Shown here piece after piece: positions 49,367 through 58,857 of a stretch of 64,000 nucleotides of DNA. The notes beneath the pieces are model-generated. The model was not told where the DNA came from, searched no databases, and saw only the letters and a program-made list of their open reading frames with translations. Position 1 is the stretch's first letter. Every line of letters starts with the position of its first letter. Position numbers and translations under genes: made by a program. The stretch covers positions 811,978 through 875,977 of the forward strand of contig JAFLBL010000001.1 of the NCBI GenBank assembly GCA_017303855.1, written 5' to 3'. This DNA comes from Chitinophagales bacterium. GTDB taxonomy: Bacteria; Bacteroidota; Bacteroidia; Chitinophagales; Chitinophagaceae.

Positions 49367-51829
49367 ATGCCGTCTTCTACCGGAAATAAGATTATAAATG
49401 ATTGGCTTGAAACAAAAGGTTTCAGGCCATTTTTATTCCAGCAACAGACCTGGGAACTGATTAGCGGCGGGCAAAGCGGCCTGGTAAACGCCCCGACAGG
49501 TTGTGGAAAGACTTTTTCCGTATTTCTGGGTACGCTTATCCGTTATATTAACGCCCATCCTGAAGACTACCGTCATACTACAAACACGGGGCTGCAACTG
49601 CTTTGGGTAACTCCCTTGCGGGCCCTTGCAAAAGATATCGGGAGAGCCATGGAAGAAGTACTGGCTGAACTGGGTATTCCCTGGCGGTTGGGTATACGCA
49701 ACGGAGATACATCGGTGGCGGAAAGAGCCCGGCAAAAAAAAGCAATCCCCGAAATCCTGCTGATTACGCCGGAGAGCCTGCACCTGTTACTGGCACAGAA
49801 AGGATACCCGTCATTATTTCGTTCCTTGTCCGTAGTGGCCATAGATGAATGGCATGAATTACTGGGCAGTAAAAGAGGTGTACAGGTGGAACTGGCTGTT
49901 TCCCGGCTGGTAGCCTGTACCGGGAACAAACTGATGCTGTGGGGTATTTCCGCCACCATCGGCAACCTGGAAGAAGCAAGAAAAGTATTGCTGAGTCCGC
50001 TGAAAAAAAACGGGGTTACTGTAACAGCTTCCCTGCAGAAAAAACTGGAAGTGGAATCCATCTATCCCGATGAAATTGAAAAATATCCATGGGCCGGGCA
50101 CCTGGGTATCCGGCTGGCCTATAAACTGATACCTGTTATTCAACAAAGCAGGACCACACTTATTTTTATCAATACCCGGGGCATGAGTGAAACCTGGTAC
50201 CAGACTCTGCTGGATATCTGTCCGGAGCTGGCCGGGGTACTGGCCTTGCATCATGGTTCCATTGACCTGGAGTTGCGCAACTGGATCGAAGAGCAGCTGC
50301 ATACCGGTAAACTGAAAGCAGTGGTATGTACGGCCAGCCTGGATCTCGGTGTTGATTTTCGTCCAGTCGAGACCGTTATACAGGTCGGATCACCTAAAGG
50401 CGTGGCCCGGTTTCTGCAACGGGCCGGCCGCAGCGGCCACCAGCCGGATGCCACCAGCAAAATTTATTTTCTCCCGACCCATTCGCTCGAACTCCTGGAG
50501 GCAGCGGCGTTACAATCGGCCATTGCGGACAAACTGATTGAAAGCAGGATGCCGATCACGCTTTGTTACGATGTATTGCTGCAATACCTGAATACATTGG
50601 CCATATCGGAAGGCTTTACTTCCGAAGAACTATACCAGGAAGTCATATCCACTTTCTGTTTTCAGTTGCTCACCCGTGATGAGTGGGGGCAAATCCTGTA
50701 TTTCCTGACAGCCGGCGGCAAAGCGATGCACCAGTATGATGATTTCAGAAAAGTGGAAATTGAAGACGGTGTCTTCCGGATAAACAGTCGCAAAATAGCC
50801 ATGCGTCACCGGATGCATATCGGCACGATTGTAAGCGACGCCATGCTTAAAGTACGGTTTATAACCGGGGGGTATGTTGGGGTGATAGAAGAATACTTCA
50901 TCTCCCGGCTGGATCCAGGAGATGTATTTACGCTGGCCGGCAGGAACCTGGAATTTGTGATGATCAAAGACATGACCGCACTGGTCCGTAAATCAACCCA
51001 AAAAAAATCAATCATTCCGAGCTGGAATGGTGGCCGGATGCCGCTCAGCGCCAACCTGGGCAAAAAACTGCGGGAGATGCTGGACCGGATGCATATACCG
51101 GGTCCTAAAAACTGGCCTGAACTGCAGGCGTTGATCCCTTTATTTGAGCTGCAGGCATCAATTTCACATGTGCCGGCCGCAAGCGAATTACTAATTGAAC
51201 AAATTGAAACCAAAGACGGATTTCATCTTTTTGTGTATCCGTTTGAAGGAAGGCTGGTGCACGAAGCCATGGCCGCTATCCTGGCCTGGCGGATCAGCCG
51301 GATAACGCCGATCACGTTTTCCTTTGCCATGAATGACTATGGCTTTGAATTATTAAGTGATCAACCCATACCGGTGGATGACAGCAATGTATATGACCTG
51401 TTTTCCCCGGATAACCTGCTGGCCGATATTCAGCGCAGTGTGAATAGTACAGAAATGGCCCGTCGAAAATTCAGGGATATTGCGGTCATCGGCGGCCTTA
51501 TATTCCAGGGTATGCCGGGAGAAAAAAAGAAAGCGCGTCACCTGCAATCATCCGCGTCCCTGCTCTTTAATGTATTCAGTGAATATGACGCGGAGAATGT
51601 GTTGCTTCGCCAGGCTTACCAGGAAGTACTGGATCAGCAGATGGAAGAAGCCCGTCTCCGGGACATGCTGGTACGGATTCAGGCTTCCACCATTGTTATC
51701 CGCTTTCCGCAACAACTGACTCCTTTTTGTTTTCCGATCAAAGTGGATAGTATGCGCGAGGATCTTTCGTCGGAAAGACTGGAGGACCGGGTGCGAAAAA
51801 TGCAGCAGCAACTGGAATTTGGCAAATAG
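49367..51829 (+). CDS. Ligase-associated DNA damage response DEXH-box helicase (Lhr-like)
   Basis: An 820-residue SF2 helicase: Walker A 'VNAPTGCGKTFSVFLGTL' (about residue 40), 'LLWVTPLRALAKDI', DEXH box 'VVAIDEWHELLGSKRG', 'LMLWGISATIGNL', then in the second RecA domain 'TLIFINTRGMSETWYQ', 'VCTASLDLGVDF' and 'VARFLQRAGRSGHQ'. A long Lhr-type C-terminal region follows. The gene family is usually found with PdeM, an exonuclease and an ATP-dependent ligase; here only pdeM is adjacent (23 nt downstream). Confidence 0.92.
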   Translation: MPSSTGNKIINDWLETKGFRPFLFQQQTWELISGGQSGLVNAPTGCGKTFSVFLGTLIRYINAHPEDYRHTTNTGLQLLWVTPLRALAKDIGRAMEEVLAELGIPWRLGIRNGDTSVAERARQKKAIPEILLITPESLHLLLAQKGYPSLFRSLSVVAIDEWHELLGSKRGVQVELAVSRLVACTGNKLMLWGISATIGNLEEARKVLLSPLKKNGVTVTASLQKKLEVESIYPDEIEKYPWAGHLGIRLAYKLIPVIQQSRTTLIFINTRGMSETWYQTLLDICPELAGVLALHHGSIDLELRNWIEEQLHTGKLKAVVCTASLDLGVDFRPVETVIQVGSPKGVARFLQRAGRSGHQPDATSKIYFLPTHSLELLEAAALQSAIADKLIESRMPITLCYDVLLQYLNTLAISEGFTSEELYQEVISTFCFQLLTRDEWGQILYFLTAGGKAMHQYDDFRKVEIEDGVFRINSRKIAMRHRMHIGTIVSDAMLKVRFITGGYVGVIEEYFISRLDPGDVFTLAGRNLEFVMIKDMTALVRKSTQKKSIIPSWNGGRMPLSANLGKKLREMLDRMHIPGPKNWPELQALIPLFELQASISHVPAASELLIEQIETKDGFHLFVYPFEGRLVHEAMAAILAWRISRITPITFSFAMNDYGFELLSDQPIPVDDSNVYDLFSPDNLLADIQRSVNSTEMARRKFRDIAVIGGLIFQGMPGEKKKARHLQSSASLLFNVFSEYDAENVLLRQAYQEVLDQQMEEARLRDMLVRIQASTIVIRFPQQLTPFCFPIKVDSMREDLSSERLEDRVRKMQQQLEFGK

Positions 51830-51852
51830 TTTTATAGTTTTGGCCACACAAG

Positions 51853-52521
51853 ATGAAAAACCCGGTTCCTCATATTCTCCGTCAGCAAACGCTTTGGGTA
51901 TCTCCTGAACGATGTATTTTCTGGGAAGAAGAAAACACGCTTATCCTGGCCGACCTGCACCTCGGTAAATCGGGGCATTTCAGAAAAGAAGGTATTGGCA
52001 TTCCGCAAAGCATTTATAAAGCCGACCTGCAACGCCTGATGGCACAGCTGTATTTATATAAAGCAGAGCGGCTGATTATAGCCGGCGATTTCACGCACAG
52101 CACAGCCAATAAGGAACTGGATCTTTTTATAAAATGGCGTAAGGATTTTTCTCTCTTGCATATTGACCTGGTAAAAGGTAATCACGACATATTGGCGGAC
52201 AGCTGGTATAGTGACGCGGATATACAGGTGAGTCCGCTGAAATTAATGGCCGGCCCTTTTCTTTTTTTACATGATCTGAAAGCGGAAAAAGAACTGACAG
52301 CGGAAGAAAAGAAAATGTACCGGTTTACCGGTCATCTGCATCCGGCGGTTACATTAAAAGGGAAAGGCCGTCAGACCCTGCGTTTTCCCTGTTATTATTT
52401 TACACCGGAATACGCGGTACTGCCCGCTTTCAGCCGCTTTACGGGCGGCTATAAAGTGCAGCCTACCAAAGATGAACTGGTTTATGCTATCGTGGATGAT
52501 GGCATTATGCGTTTGCCTTAA
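51853..52521 (+). CDS. pdeM: Ligase-associated DNA damage response endonuclease PdeM
   Basis: A 222-residue calcineurin-like metallophosphoesterase. Metal-binding motifs appear in order: 'LILADLHLGKSGHF', 'LIIAGDFTHS', 'LVKGNHDIL', 'LFLHDLKA' and 'RFTGHLHPAV'. It is encoded after the DEXH helicase, the usual order for this DNA-repair pair. Ends in a 4-nt convergent overlap with the DUF5916 gene. Confidence 0.9.
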   Translation: MKNPVPHILRQQTLWVSPERCIFWEEENTLILADLHLGKSGHFRKEGIGIPQSIYKADLQRLMAQLYLYKAERLIIAGDFTHSTANKELDLFIKWRKDFSLLHIDLVKGNHDILADSWYSDADIQVSPLKLMAGPFLFLHDLKAEKELTAEEKKMYRFTGHLHPAVTLKGKGRQTLRFPCYYFTPEYAVLPAFSRFTGGYKVQPTKDELVYAIVDDGIMRLP

Positions 52522-54971
52522 CGTTTTTTACGCAGCTGGTTATAGTCGAGCAGGTAAATAAAGCGGACGGTCAGTTCGTTGCCGTGCCGCAGGTCAAATG
52601 TCTTGGTGAGATTTCTCCAGTAATTATTCATGCCGCCGGTCAGCATCACGCTTTCATCATTGCCCAGCCAGTTTTTATAGCCGACAATAACACGGCTGCC
52701 TAACCGGAAATCCCAGGTCAGGAAGGCATCCACATTAAAAATATTGACATTGGAATTCCGGTTATTGATAAACGCGTGCGGCAACAGGTTTCCTTCATTG
52801 TCCACATTGTGAAACCGGTCATAATCCACTTTATTCCAATAGTGACGGGCGCGGAGCGTCAGGTTGAGCCGATATGCGAAATTGTAAATACCGGAGAGCA
52901 CCGAAGTAAAGGATTGATTTTTCCGAAAGCCCACGATCGGCTCCCCGTTTGTTTCGCGGAGAAACGCGTACCCCAGCTGGTTATCTTCCACCATGGTACT
53001 GGTTTGCAGATCCAGCGAAAACCGGTCGCCGAAACGATACCGGAGTCCCAGCGAAACCGCTTTATAGGTATTATCAAATTCCGGTGCTTTAGCATATACC
53101 AATCCAAAATTGACATATGTTTTTTTCCGGCTGTCGGTACTGCCCGACAATTCCACAGAATAGTTGGAAGGATATAATAAGGGGCGGCCATCCGTTCGCA
53201 GTTCAAAATAATTATGTTCCCACCCGGGTATCAGGCCGGCCACTACGGTTATATCCCAGAAATTTCTGAATAACCAGAACGCCCGGGCCTGCACATCAAA
53301 CTTGTTGTACGCGTAAGGTTTGTATAAATACTGGAGGCGGGGGGCGAGAGAATAACTGTAATCAATAAGCGAACGGGAAGGTTTATACCGACGGTAGGAA
53401 ATACTCCCCCGGTAACTGATCTCATTCGCAGCCTGCAGGATACCCAGATCATTGGGATCATATTGCTTTGACTCCACATTACCTAAAACGTAGTACTGCC
53501 AGCTGCCGCTCACTTTCCCATACCGGAGTGTGGTATTGTAGCCGTCATACGGACTGGCTGACCAAATCCTGCTGTAACGTGCTGTACCCTGAAGGGCATA
53601 CAGATTCCGCCGGTCGTACAACGCAAAATCAATCGCTGAAACATTGGCATCCCGGGCGGCCCCGTTGCGTATTACGTTTGTATTGGTAAACGTAACCGAG
53701 GAACGGCCACGGAAAGCCTGATCAAGCACCAGTATGTTGTAGTTTGCCAGCGGCTCCGTTTCGATTGTTTGTTCAGCACCGGTTGTTCTGTTCCTGAGTA
53801 AGGCTTTCATCGGGGCCGTGACCGCGTTGAATACACCGATTCCCAGCTTCTTCCGGGTACGTCCGGAAAATTTAACCGCATTGTATAGCTGGGTATTGCC
53901 CGGGTTGCGGACAATTTCAAGATCAGGATCAGCATCGGCCATTGCTGCCACATTATAATATCCACCGGGGGTGGCTCCTACCCTTCTGGAATAAAACAGT
54001 TTTGCCTTGTTAAACAATTCGGTTCCTTCGGTAAAGAATTGCCTGTTTTCCTGGAATTGTACTTCATAAGGTGTCAGGTTATTCACTACATTATCGGAAA
54101 TCACCTGTCCGAAATCCGGTATCAGGGTGGCGTCCAACGTAAAACTTTCATTGATGCCATATTTCACATCCATTCCACCGTTACGCAACCATTCGTTCAG
54201 GTAACCATTGGCCACGGGTGTGGTTCGATACCCGGTAGTTACATATGGAGAAAAACTGAGCCGGAGTGGCGGTTCAATATGATCGAGTCCGCTCCATGTA
54301 CCAAACTGATTGGCAAATCCGTTAACAGCCGGTTTCACTTCATTCCAGAAAGCGGATTCATTATTGCGCCGGGTAAAGCGCAGAAACTGAACGCCCCAAT
54401 CCTGTAATTCCTTTTTAGAAAAGCGGAGAGATACATAGGGAATCCTCATTTCCAGGGACCATCCATCCGGTTGCATACTCACCCTGGATTCCCATACGGC
54501 ATCCCAGGTTTTATCGCCATAACTGCCAAATTCACCGGAATAGGAGGAAGAAACCCTTGCATCAGTTTGTACATTGGCTGTAGTCACCAGGAACTGAAAA
54601 CCGTTTTGCCTGTCATGATAAGTATCGAAGAATACGGAGAAATAATCCACGTCTTTCATTTGTTCGCCATCTCTTGCGGTAAACTGTTTACGGATCAGAG
54701 AAGGGTCATCATACAAATGGGCGCCGACATAAATGGCGTTATTATCATACAACAGGCGCACTTCTGTATTCCGGGAAGCCGGAGAACCCGGAGCCGGAGA
54801 GTTCTGAATAAAACCGTTTAAAACCGGTGCCTGTTTCCATACCTCATCATTCAGCACCCCGTCAATACGGGGGGCAGTAACCGTTTTTACAGCCCCGGTT
54901 GTTTTATCCTGCGCAAAGGAGTGAAAACTAAGGAGTAAAAGAAATATACTGGTATAGGCAATTAACCTCAT
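52518..54971 (-). CDS. DUF5916 outer-membrane protein with CBM9-like N-terminal domain
   Basis: An 817-residue exported protein: signal peptide (to SFAQ), a carbohydrate-binding family 9-like domain (about 30-220: 'APRIDGVLNDEVWKQAP', 'TEVRLLYDNNAIYVGAHLYD', 'DYFSVFFDTYHDRQNGFQF', 'GWSLEMRIPYVSLRF') and a large beta-strand-rich DUF5916 region probably forming an outer-membrane barrel ('LSFSPYVTTGY', 'LIPDFGQVISDN', 'RQFFTEGTELF'). Function unknown. ATG 54971 gives the proper signal peptide; the longer start adds four residues. Confidence 0.88.
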   Translation of the reverse strand: MRLIAYTSIFLLLLSFHSFAQDKTTGAVKTVTAPRIDGVLNDEVWKQAPVLNGFIQNSPAPGSPASRNTEVRLLYDNNAIYVGAHLYDDPSLIRKQFTARDGEQMKDVDYFSVFFDTYHDRQNGFQFLVTTANVQTDARVSSSYSGEFGSYGDKTWDAVWESRVSMQPDGWSLEMRIPYVSLRFSKKELQDWGVQFLRFTRRNNESAFWNEVKPAVNGFANQFGTWSGLDHIEPPLRLSFSPYVTTGYRTTPVANGYLNEWLRNGGMDVKYGINESFTLDATLIPDFGQVISDNVVNNLTPYEVQFQENRQFFTEGTELFNKAKLFYSRRVGATPGGYYNVAAMADADPDLEIVRNPGNTQLYNAVKFSGRTRKKLGIGVFNAVTAPMKALLRNRTTGAEQTIETEPLANYNILVLDQAFRGRSSVTFTNTNVIRNGAARDANVSAIDFALYDRRNLYALQGTARYSRIWSASPYDGYNTTLRYGKVSGSWQYYVLGNVESKQYDPNDLGILQAANEISYRGSISYRRYKPSRSLIDYSYSLAPRLQYLYKPYAYNKFDVQARAFWLFRNFWDITVVAGLIPGWEHNYFELRTDGRPLLYPSNYSVELSGSTDSRKKTYVNFGLVYAKAPEFDNTYKAVSLGLRYRFGDRFSLDLQTSTMVEDNQLGYAFLRETNGEPIVGFRKNQSFTSVLSGIYNFAYRLNLTLRARHYWNKVDYDRFHNVDNEGNLLPHAFINNRNSNVNIFNVDAFLTWDFRLGSRVIVGYKNWLGNDESVMLTGGMNNYWRNLTKTFDLRHGNELTVRFIYLLDYNQLRKKR

Positions 54972-55006
54972 GGGAAGCAGCATCCTGCAAATATATAGAC
55001 AAAAAA

Positions 55007-55035
55007 ACAGGTCTGAAGGCTGCCTTCAGACCTGT
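55007..55035 (-). terminator. Intrinsic terminator of the XRE-S24 regulator gene
   Basis: Inverted repeat ACAGGTCTGAAGGC / GCCTTCAGACCTGT (14 bp, one base between arms), followed on the minus strand by seven T residues. Confidence 0.88.
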
Positions 55036-55064
55036 GGAAAATATACTAAGTGATTGAAAAGTAT

Positions 55065-55814
55065 TTAGTTGATTTTTTTCTTCAGTGAACTTACCTGTTG
55101 CTGCAGGTCGGATACTACCGTTGCCAGTTGGTTCATGTCCCAGCGGTTCTGACTGCTTGTGCGGGAAATTACTACCTGGGCCTGCCACATTTCAATCACT
55201 TCATCCGCATTTACGGTATATGGGTGAAAGATAGGGTTATCACTCACCAGGGTCAGTTTGTTTTTTTGCTTTGTATTTTTTTGAATTCGTTTATATACGA
55301 TTCCCTCATTTCTGGAAACAACGATGCAGGCTGCATTATTTTTTACTTCTTCCAGGCTATCCACTTTCTCGCCAACAATTACGGAGCCGCTTGGTGTCGG
55401 CAGCATAGAATCTCCGATAATTTCGAATGCCCGGTAGTTACCGCCTGTTAACATTGGAAGAGTAAACGTATTTAATTCATCAATAAACTCCGGATCCGCA
55501 TAACCGGCGAGATAGCCGGCCGCTGCTTTAACAGGGACAAACTGAATTTCCGACTTTCCTGCGCCCAGTTTCATTGAGCGTCTTTTAGCCAGGTAATTGG
55601 CTTTATTATCACTGAGATCTTTTCGTAAAATTTCATCCAATGTCAGCTTGAACATATCACATACAACTTCCAGTACTTCAATCCTCGGCTCCGCTCTTTC
55701 CTCTTCGTAAGCACCAAGAAGAGATCGTTTAATATGCAGCTTGTTAGCAAACTCCTCCTGTGTCCAGCCACGCAGTTTGCGGAGATATTTCAGGTTTTGA
55801 TTTGATACAGCCAT
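55065..55814 (-). CDS. XRE-family regulator with LexA/S24 peptidase-like domain
   Basis: A 249-residue protein. N-terminal HTH_3 domain ('LKYLRKLRGWTQEEFANKLHIKRSLLGAYEEERAEP', residues 8-45), linker, and C-terminal S24 domain with the catalytic Ser in 'EIIGDSMLPTPSGSVIVGEKV' and the Lys in 'NEGIVYKRIQ'. A short coiled coil ends the protein ('LATVVSDLQQQVSSLKKKI'). Built like phage CI/C2 repressors but standing among housekeeping genes and common in Bacteroidota. May respond to DNA damage; targets unknown. Confidence 0.9.
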   Translation of the reverse strand: MAVSNQNLKYLRKLRGWTQEEFANKLHIKRSLLGAYEEERAEPRIEVLEVVCDMFKLTLDEILRKDLSDNKANYLAKRRSMKLGAGKSEIQFVPVKAAAGYLAGYADPEFIDELNTFTLPMLTGGNYRAFEIIGDSMLPTPSGSVIVGEKVDSLEEVKNNAACIVVSRNEGIVYKRIQKNTKQKNKLTLVSDNPIFHPYTVNADEVIEMWQAQVVISRTSSQNRWDMNQLATVVSDLQQQVSSLKKKIN

Positions 55815-55920
55815 ATTATTCTAATTTATTTAGCCGCAATTTACTAATTATTTTAGAATTTCCAAATCGTTTTTTTGTCCGGCTTGGAGAACCCGGAAAA
55901 AACAAGGAATTTCGCCATGT

Positions 55921-56757
55921 ATGACTACCCCAAAAAAACAAGTTACCCGAAAGCGGGGCACTACTGCCAGCAAAAAAAACATGGCCCGTGTAAAAGAAAA
56001 GCCGGTCATCCTGATCACCAATGATGACGGCATCACCGCGCCGGGTATCCGCAACCTGGTGGAAGCCGTGCGGGATATCGGAAAGATTGTGGTGGTGGCC
56101 CCTGATAAACCCCAGTCGGGGATGGGACATGCCATAACAATCGGCCAGCCGCTCCGGCTGCATAAAGTGCCCATGTTTGAAGGAGTGGAATCATGGGCCT
56201 GCACAGGAACGCCTGTGGACTGCGTAAAGCTGGCGGTTGACAAAGTGCTTCACCGGAAACCTGATCTCTGTCTGAGTGGTATTAATCACGGAGCCAATCA
56301 CAGTATCAATGTCATCTATTCAGGCACGATGTCTGCCGCGGTGGAAGCAGCCATTGAAAGTATCCCCTCCGCTGGCTTTTCATTGCTGGATTACAGTATT
56401 GAAGCGGATTTTGCCGGTGCCCGGAAATACGCACGGCTTGTAGTAGAAAAGATGCTCACAACCAAAATGGAAAAACATACGGTTTTGAATGTAAATATAC
56501 CTGCACAAGCCCCGGCCCTGTTAAAAGGAATAAAGATCTGCCGGCAGGCCTATGCGAAATATGAGGAGGATTTTATTGAAAGAAAAGACCCGCATGGCCG
56601 TCACTATTACTGGCTTACCGGCGAATTTGTCAATTTTGACAAAGGAAAAGATACCGATGTATGGGCATTGGCACACAATTATGTAAGCGTGGTGCCGGTA
56701 CAGTTTGACCTCACACATTATGGCCTTAAAGCAAAACTTAAAAACTGGGAAAAATGA
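55921..56757 (+). CDS. surE: 5'/3'-nucleotidase SurE
   Basis: A 278-residue SurE, a metal-dependent phosphatase acting on nucleoside monophosphates. Key segments: 'ILITNDDGITAPGIRNLVEAV' (metal Asp pair), 'VVAPDKPQSGMGHAIT', 'CTGTPVDCVKLAV', 'CLSGINHGANHSINVIYSGTMSAAVEAAI'. The ATG at 55921 adds a Lys/Thr-rich N-terminal tail; the ATG at 55981 (MARVKEKPVI) would give the usual family start and may be the real one. Overlaps the next gene by 4 nt. Confidence 0.93.
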   Translation: MTTPKKQVTRKRGTTASKKNMARVKEKPVILITNDDGITAPGIRNLVEAVRDIGKIVVVAPDKPQSGMGHAITIGQPLRLHKVPMFEGVESWACTGTPVDCVKLAVDKVLHRKPDLCLSGINHGANHSINVIYSGTMSAAVEAAIESIPSAGFSLLDYSIEADFAGARKYARLVVEKMLTTKMEKHTVLNVNIPAQAPALLKGIKICRQAYAKYEEDFIERKDPHGRHYYWLTGEFVNFDKGKDTDVWALAHNYVSVVPVQFDLTHYGLKAKLKNWEK

Positions 56758-57050
56758 TATTCACCAAAGACAACCTCAAACTGGGATTAGTATTGGGCTT
56801 ACTCGGACCGATTGCAGGTCTCGTGGTGGTTTATTTTGTACGGTTTTCCTCCTTCACTTTTCTGGAATTCCTCGATAATTTCATTCACGAAAACAAACTG
56901 ATCACATCCATCGGTTCCCTGAGCCTGCTGGCCAATGCGGTGCTGTTCACCTTATATGTAAATACCAACCGGGATAAAACCGCGAAAGGAATTTTCATAG
57001 TTACACTGATCTACGGGATCGGCATCCTCGTAATGAAAATTTTTAATTAA
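56754..57050 (+). CDS. Small membrane protein between surE and lpxB
   Basis: A 98-residue protein with three predicted membrane helices (about residues 10-32, 45-65, 74-94) and few charged residues between them. I recognise no named domain. It overlaps surE (ATGA) and precedes lpxB by 13 nt, a gene order that looks like a fixed Bacteroidota cluster, so a role in envelope lipid handling is possible but not shown. Confidence 0.7.
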   Translation: MIFTKDNLKLGLVLGLLGPIAGLVVVYFVRFSSFTFLEFLDNFIHENKLITSIGSLSLLANAVLFTLYVNTNRDKTAKGIFIVTLIYGIGILVMKIFN

Positions 57051-57063
57051 GCGGGGGCGAAAC

Positions 57064-58176
57064 ATGAAGTATTATATTATCGCAGGCGAAGCATCCGGTG
57101 ATCTGCATGGCAGTAACCTGATCCGGGAAATCCGGAAAAAAGATACCGCCGCATCCATCCGGTGCTGGGGAGGTGATAAGATGAAAGCGGCGGGTGGAGA
57201 ACTGGTGAAGCACTACCGGGAACTGGCCTTTATGGGCTTTGTGGAAGTAGTAATGAACCTGCGTACCATCTTCCGCAACCTCGCTTTTTGCCGGCAGGAT
57301 ATCGAAGCCTGGCAACCGGATGTACTGATCCTGGTGGATTACCCGGGTTTTAACCTTAGGATTGCCAAATGGGCAAAGCAAAAAGGCTTTCGCGTAATTT
57401 ATTATATCGCTCCGCAGGTCTGGGCCTGGAAAGAGAACCGGGTGAAGTCAATGAAAAAATGTATTGACCTGATGCTGGTCATTCTTCCTTTTGAAAAAAA
57501 ATATTTCAGTGAAAAATGGAATTGGGAAGTCTGCTATGTAGGTCATCCTTTGGTTGAGGAGACGAACTTCCACATCAATCAGCCACGGGAAGCGCCCTTT
57601 TCCGATAAGCCGGTAGTGGCTTTATTACCGGGCAGCCGTAAACAGGAAATCAGTAAAAAACTGCCGGTAATGCTGGAAGCCAGTCGTTTTTTCCCGGACT
57701 ACCAGTTTATTGTGGCCAAGGCGCCGGGTACTGATGAATCTTTTTATAAAGAAATGCTGCAAACGTACCCTGCTGTGCATTATGTAAACAACAAAACCTA
57801 TGAATTACTATTACAGGCAAAAGCGGCACTGGTAACTTCCGGCACGGCCACATTGGAAACAGCCTTGCTGGGTACCCCGGAAGTGGTTTGCTATAAAGGT
57901 TCATCCATTTCCTACCAGATTGCCAAACGGGTTATTAAAGTAAAATATATTTCTCTTGTGAACCTGATTATGGATAAGCTGGTGGTAAAAGAACTCATCC
58001 AGCATGACTTTACAGTAAAGCAGGTTTGCGCAGAGCTTTCCTTACTGCTTTCCGACAGGAATAAACAACAGCAGTTGCAGGATGATTATGCGCGGCTGAA
58101 AGCGCTTTTAAAACAGAATGGAGATGCTTCTGCCACCGCTGCGGCTGAAATACATGCATTTTTAGCGCAACCATAA
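57064..58176 (+). CDS. lpxB: Lipid-A-disaccharide synthase
   Basis: A 370-residue family 19 glycosyltransferase joining UDP-2,3-diacylglucosamine and lipid X in lipid A synthesis. Motifs: 'YYIIAGEASGDLHGSNLI', 'RCWGGDKMKAAG', 'ELAFMGFVEVV', 'LILVDYPGFNLRIAKWAK', 'YYIAPQVWAWKENRVKSM', 'VGHPLVEE', 'LLPGSRKQEI' and 'LVTSGTATLETALLGTPEVVCYK'. Shows the organism makes lipopolysaccharide. Its end overlaps the convergent DUF6728 gene by 15 nt. Confidence 0.96.
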   Translation: MKYYIIAGEASGDLHGSNLIREIRKKDTAASIRCWGGDKMKAAGGELVKHYRELAFMGFVEVVMNLRTIFRNLAFCRQDIEAWQPDVLILVDYPGFNLRIAKWAKQKGFRVIYYIAPQVWAWKENRVKSMKKCIDLMLVILPFEKKYFSEKWNWEVCYVGHPLVEETNFHINQPREAPFSDKPVVALLPGSRKQEISKKLPVMLEASRFFPDYQFIVAKAPGTDESFYKEMLQTYPAVHYVNNKTYELLLQAKAALVTSGTATLETALLGTPEVVCYKGSSISYQIAKRVIKVKYISLVNLIMDKLVVKELIQHDFTVKQVCAELSLLLSDRNKQQQLQDDYARLKALLKQNGDASATAAAEIHAFLAQP

Positions 58177-58326
58177 TTTCCAGGCCAGAATCAGCAGGCA
58201 TAAGATAAACAGCAGGAGGCTGATCCGGTTAATTCCATGCATGTATCCGATCCATGGATCCTTCGGACGGTCCGGGCTTTTCTTTTTCAGGTACAGGTAT
58301 TCGGCTATTTGTCTTCCTATGCCCAT
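58162..58326 (-). CDS. Small DUF6728-like membrane protein
   Basis: A 54-residue protein easily missed because of its size. It starts MGIGRQIAEYLYLKKK, continues with 'PKDPWIGYMHGINRIS' and ends in one hydrophobic helix (about residues 35-53). The pattern of an N-terminal 'EYLY-K' helix, 'MHGINR' and one membrane span resembles the DUF6728 family of Bacteroidota. It overlaps the lpxB 3' end by 15 nt on the opposite strand and lies 45 nt after the VanZ gene, probably in one transcript with it. Confidence 0.65.
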   Translation of the reverse strand: MGIGRQIAEYLYLKKKSPDRPKDPWIGYMHGINRISLLLFILCLLILAWKLWLR

Positions 58327-58371
58327 ACTACGCGTATAAATGGTATAACTGTAAAATTGATGCAGCTTTCA

Positions 58372-58812
58372 CTATCGCCGGTGTCTTGTCCAGGTATTTT
58401 TCTTGTCACGGTACACCTGGTTAAACAATACAAAGGCGGTAGAGATCCCCATGAAGTTACTGAAAATATCAAGCCCGGTAAATGTTCGACCCGGTATGAA
58501 AAACTGGAGGAATTCAAAGAAAACGGATATAGTAAAAATCATCAGAAAAAAACTGACTGATTTGCGCTCATGTGGCAGTATCCAGATCAGAAAAAGGGTA
58601 AACAGGAAATAATAACCGCCATGCTGCAGGATATCCAGAAAATAACTGTATTCCATACCCAACAAGCGTTCGAGGTGAAAATCAGACAGGGAGCTGAGTA
58701 CACCGGTTAGCAGGAAACCCAGCACCAGCATCGCTTTTTTCCTCCCGCTGAGCCGTACCCTGTTATCAACACGGTATGTGCCGCTCGTATTATGTATCAG
58801 CATCCTTTTCAA
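58372..58812 (-). CDS. VanZ family membrane protein
   Basis: A 146-residue protein with about four membrane helices and the VanZ pattern: 'HGGYYFLFTLFLIWILPHERKSVSFFLMIFTISVFFEFLQFFIPGRTFTGLDIFSNFMGISTAFVLF', whose conserved Glu and 'R-f-tglDi--N--G' residues are typical. Function of stand-alone VanZ proteins is unclear; some relate to envelope antibiotics. A full -7 match TAAATTTG (minus strand, 58817-58824) lies just before the start. Confidence 0.82.
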   Translation of the reverse strand: MKRMLIHNTSGTYRVDNRVRLSGRKKAMLVLGFLLTGVLSSLSDFHLERLLGMEYSYFLDILQHGGYYFLFTLFLIWILPHERKSVSFFLMIFTISVFFEFLQFFIPGRTFTGLDIFSNFMGISTAFVLFNQVYRDKKNTWTRHRR

Positions 58813-58857
58813 CAGGCAAATTTACACCAACTGCGGCAAAACCGGTGGCTGTTTCTA

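Noticed and set aside
52776..53177. Plus-strand frames inside the DUF5916 gene
   Set aside because: Antisense shadows of a continuous 817-residue gene with signal peptide and known domains.
55065..55814. XRE-S24 regulator considered as a prophage repressor
   Set aside because: No integrase, structural or other phage gene is nearby; flanking genes are housekeeping, and such regulators are common stand-alone genes in Bacteroidota.
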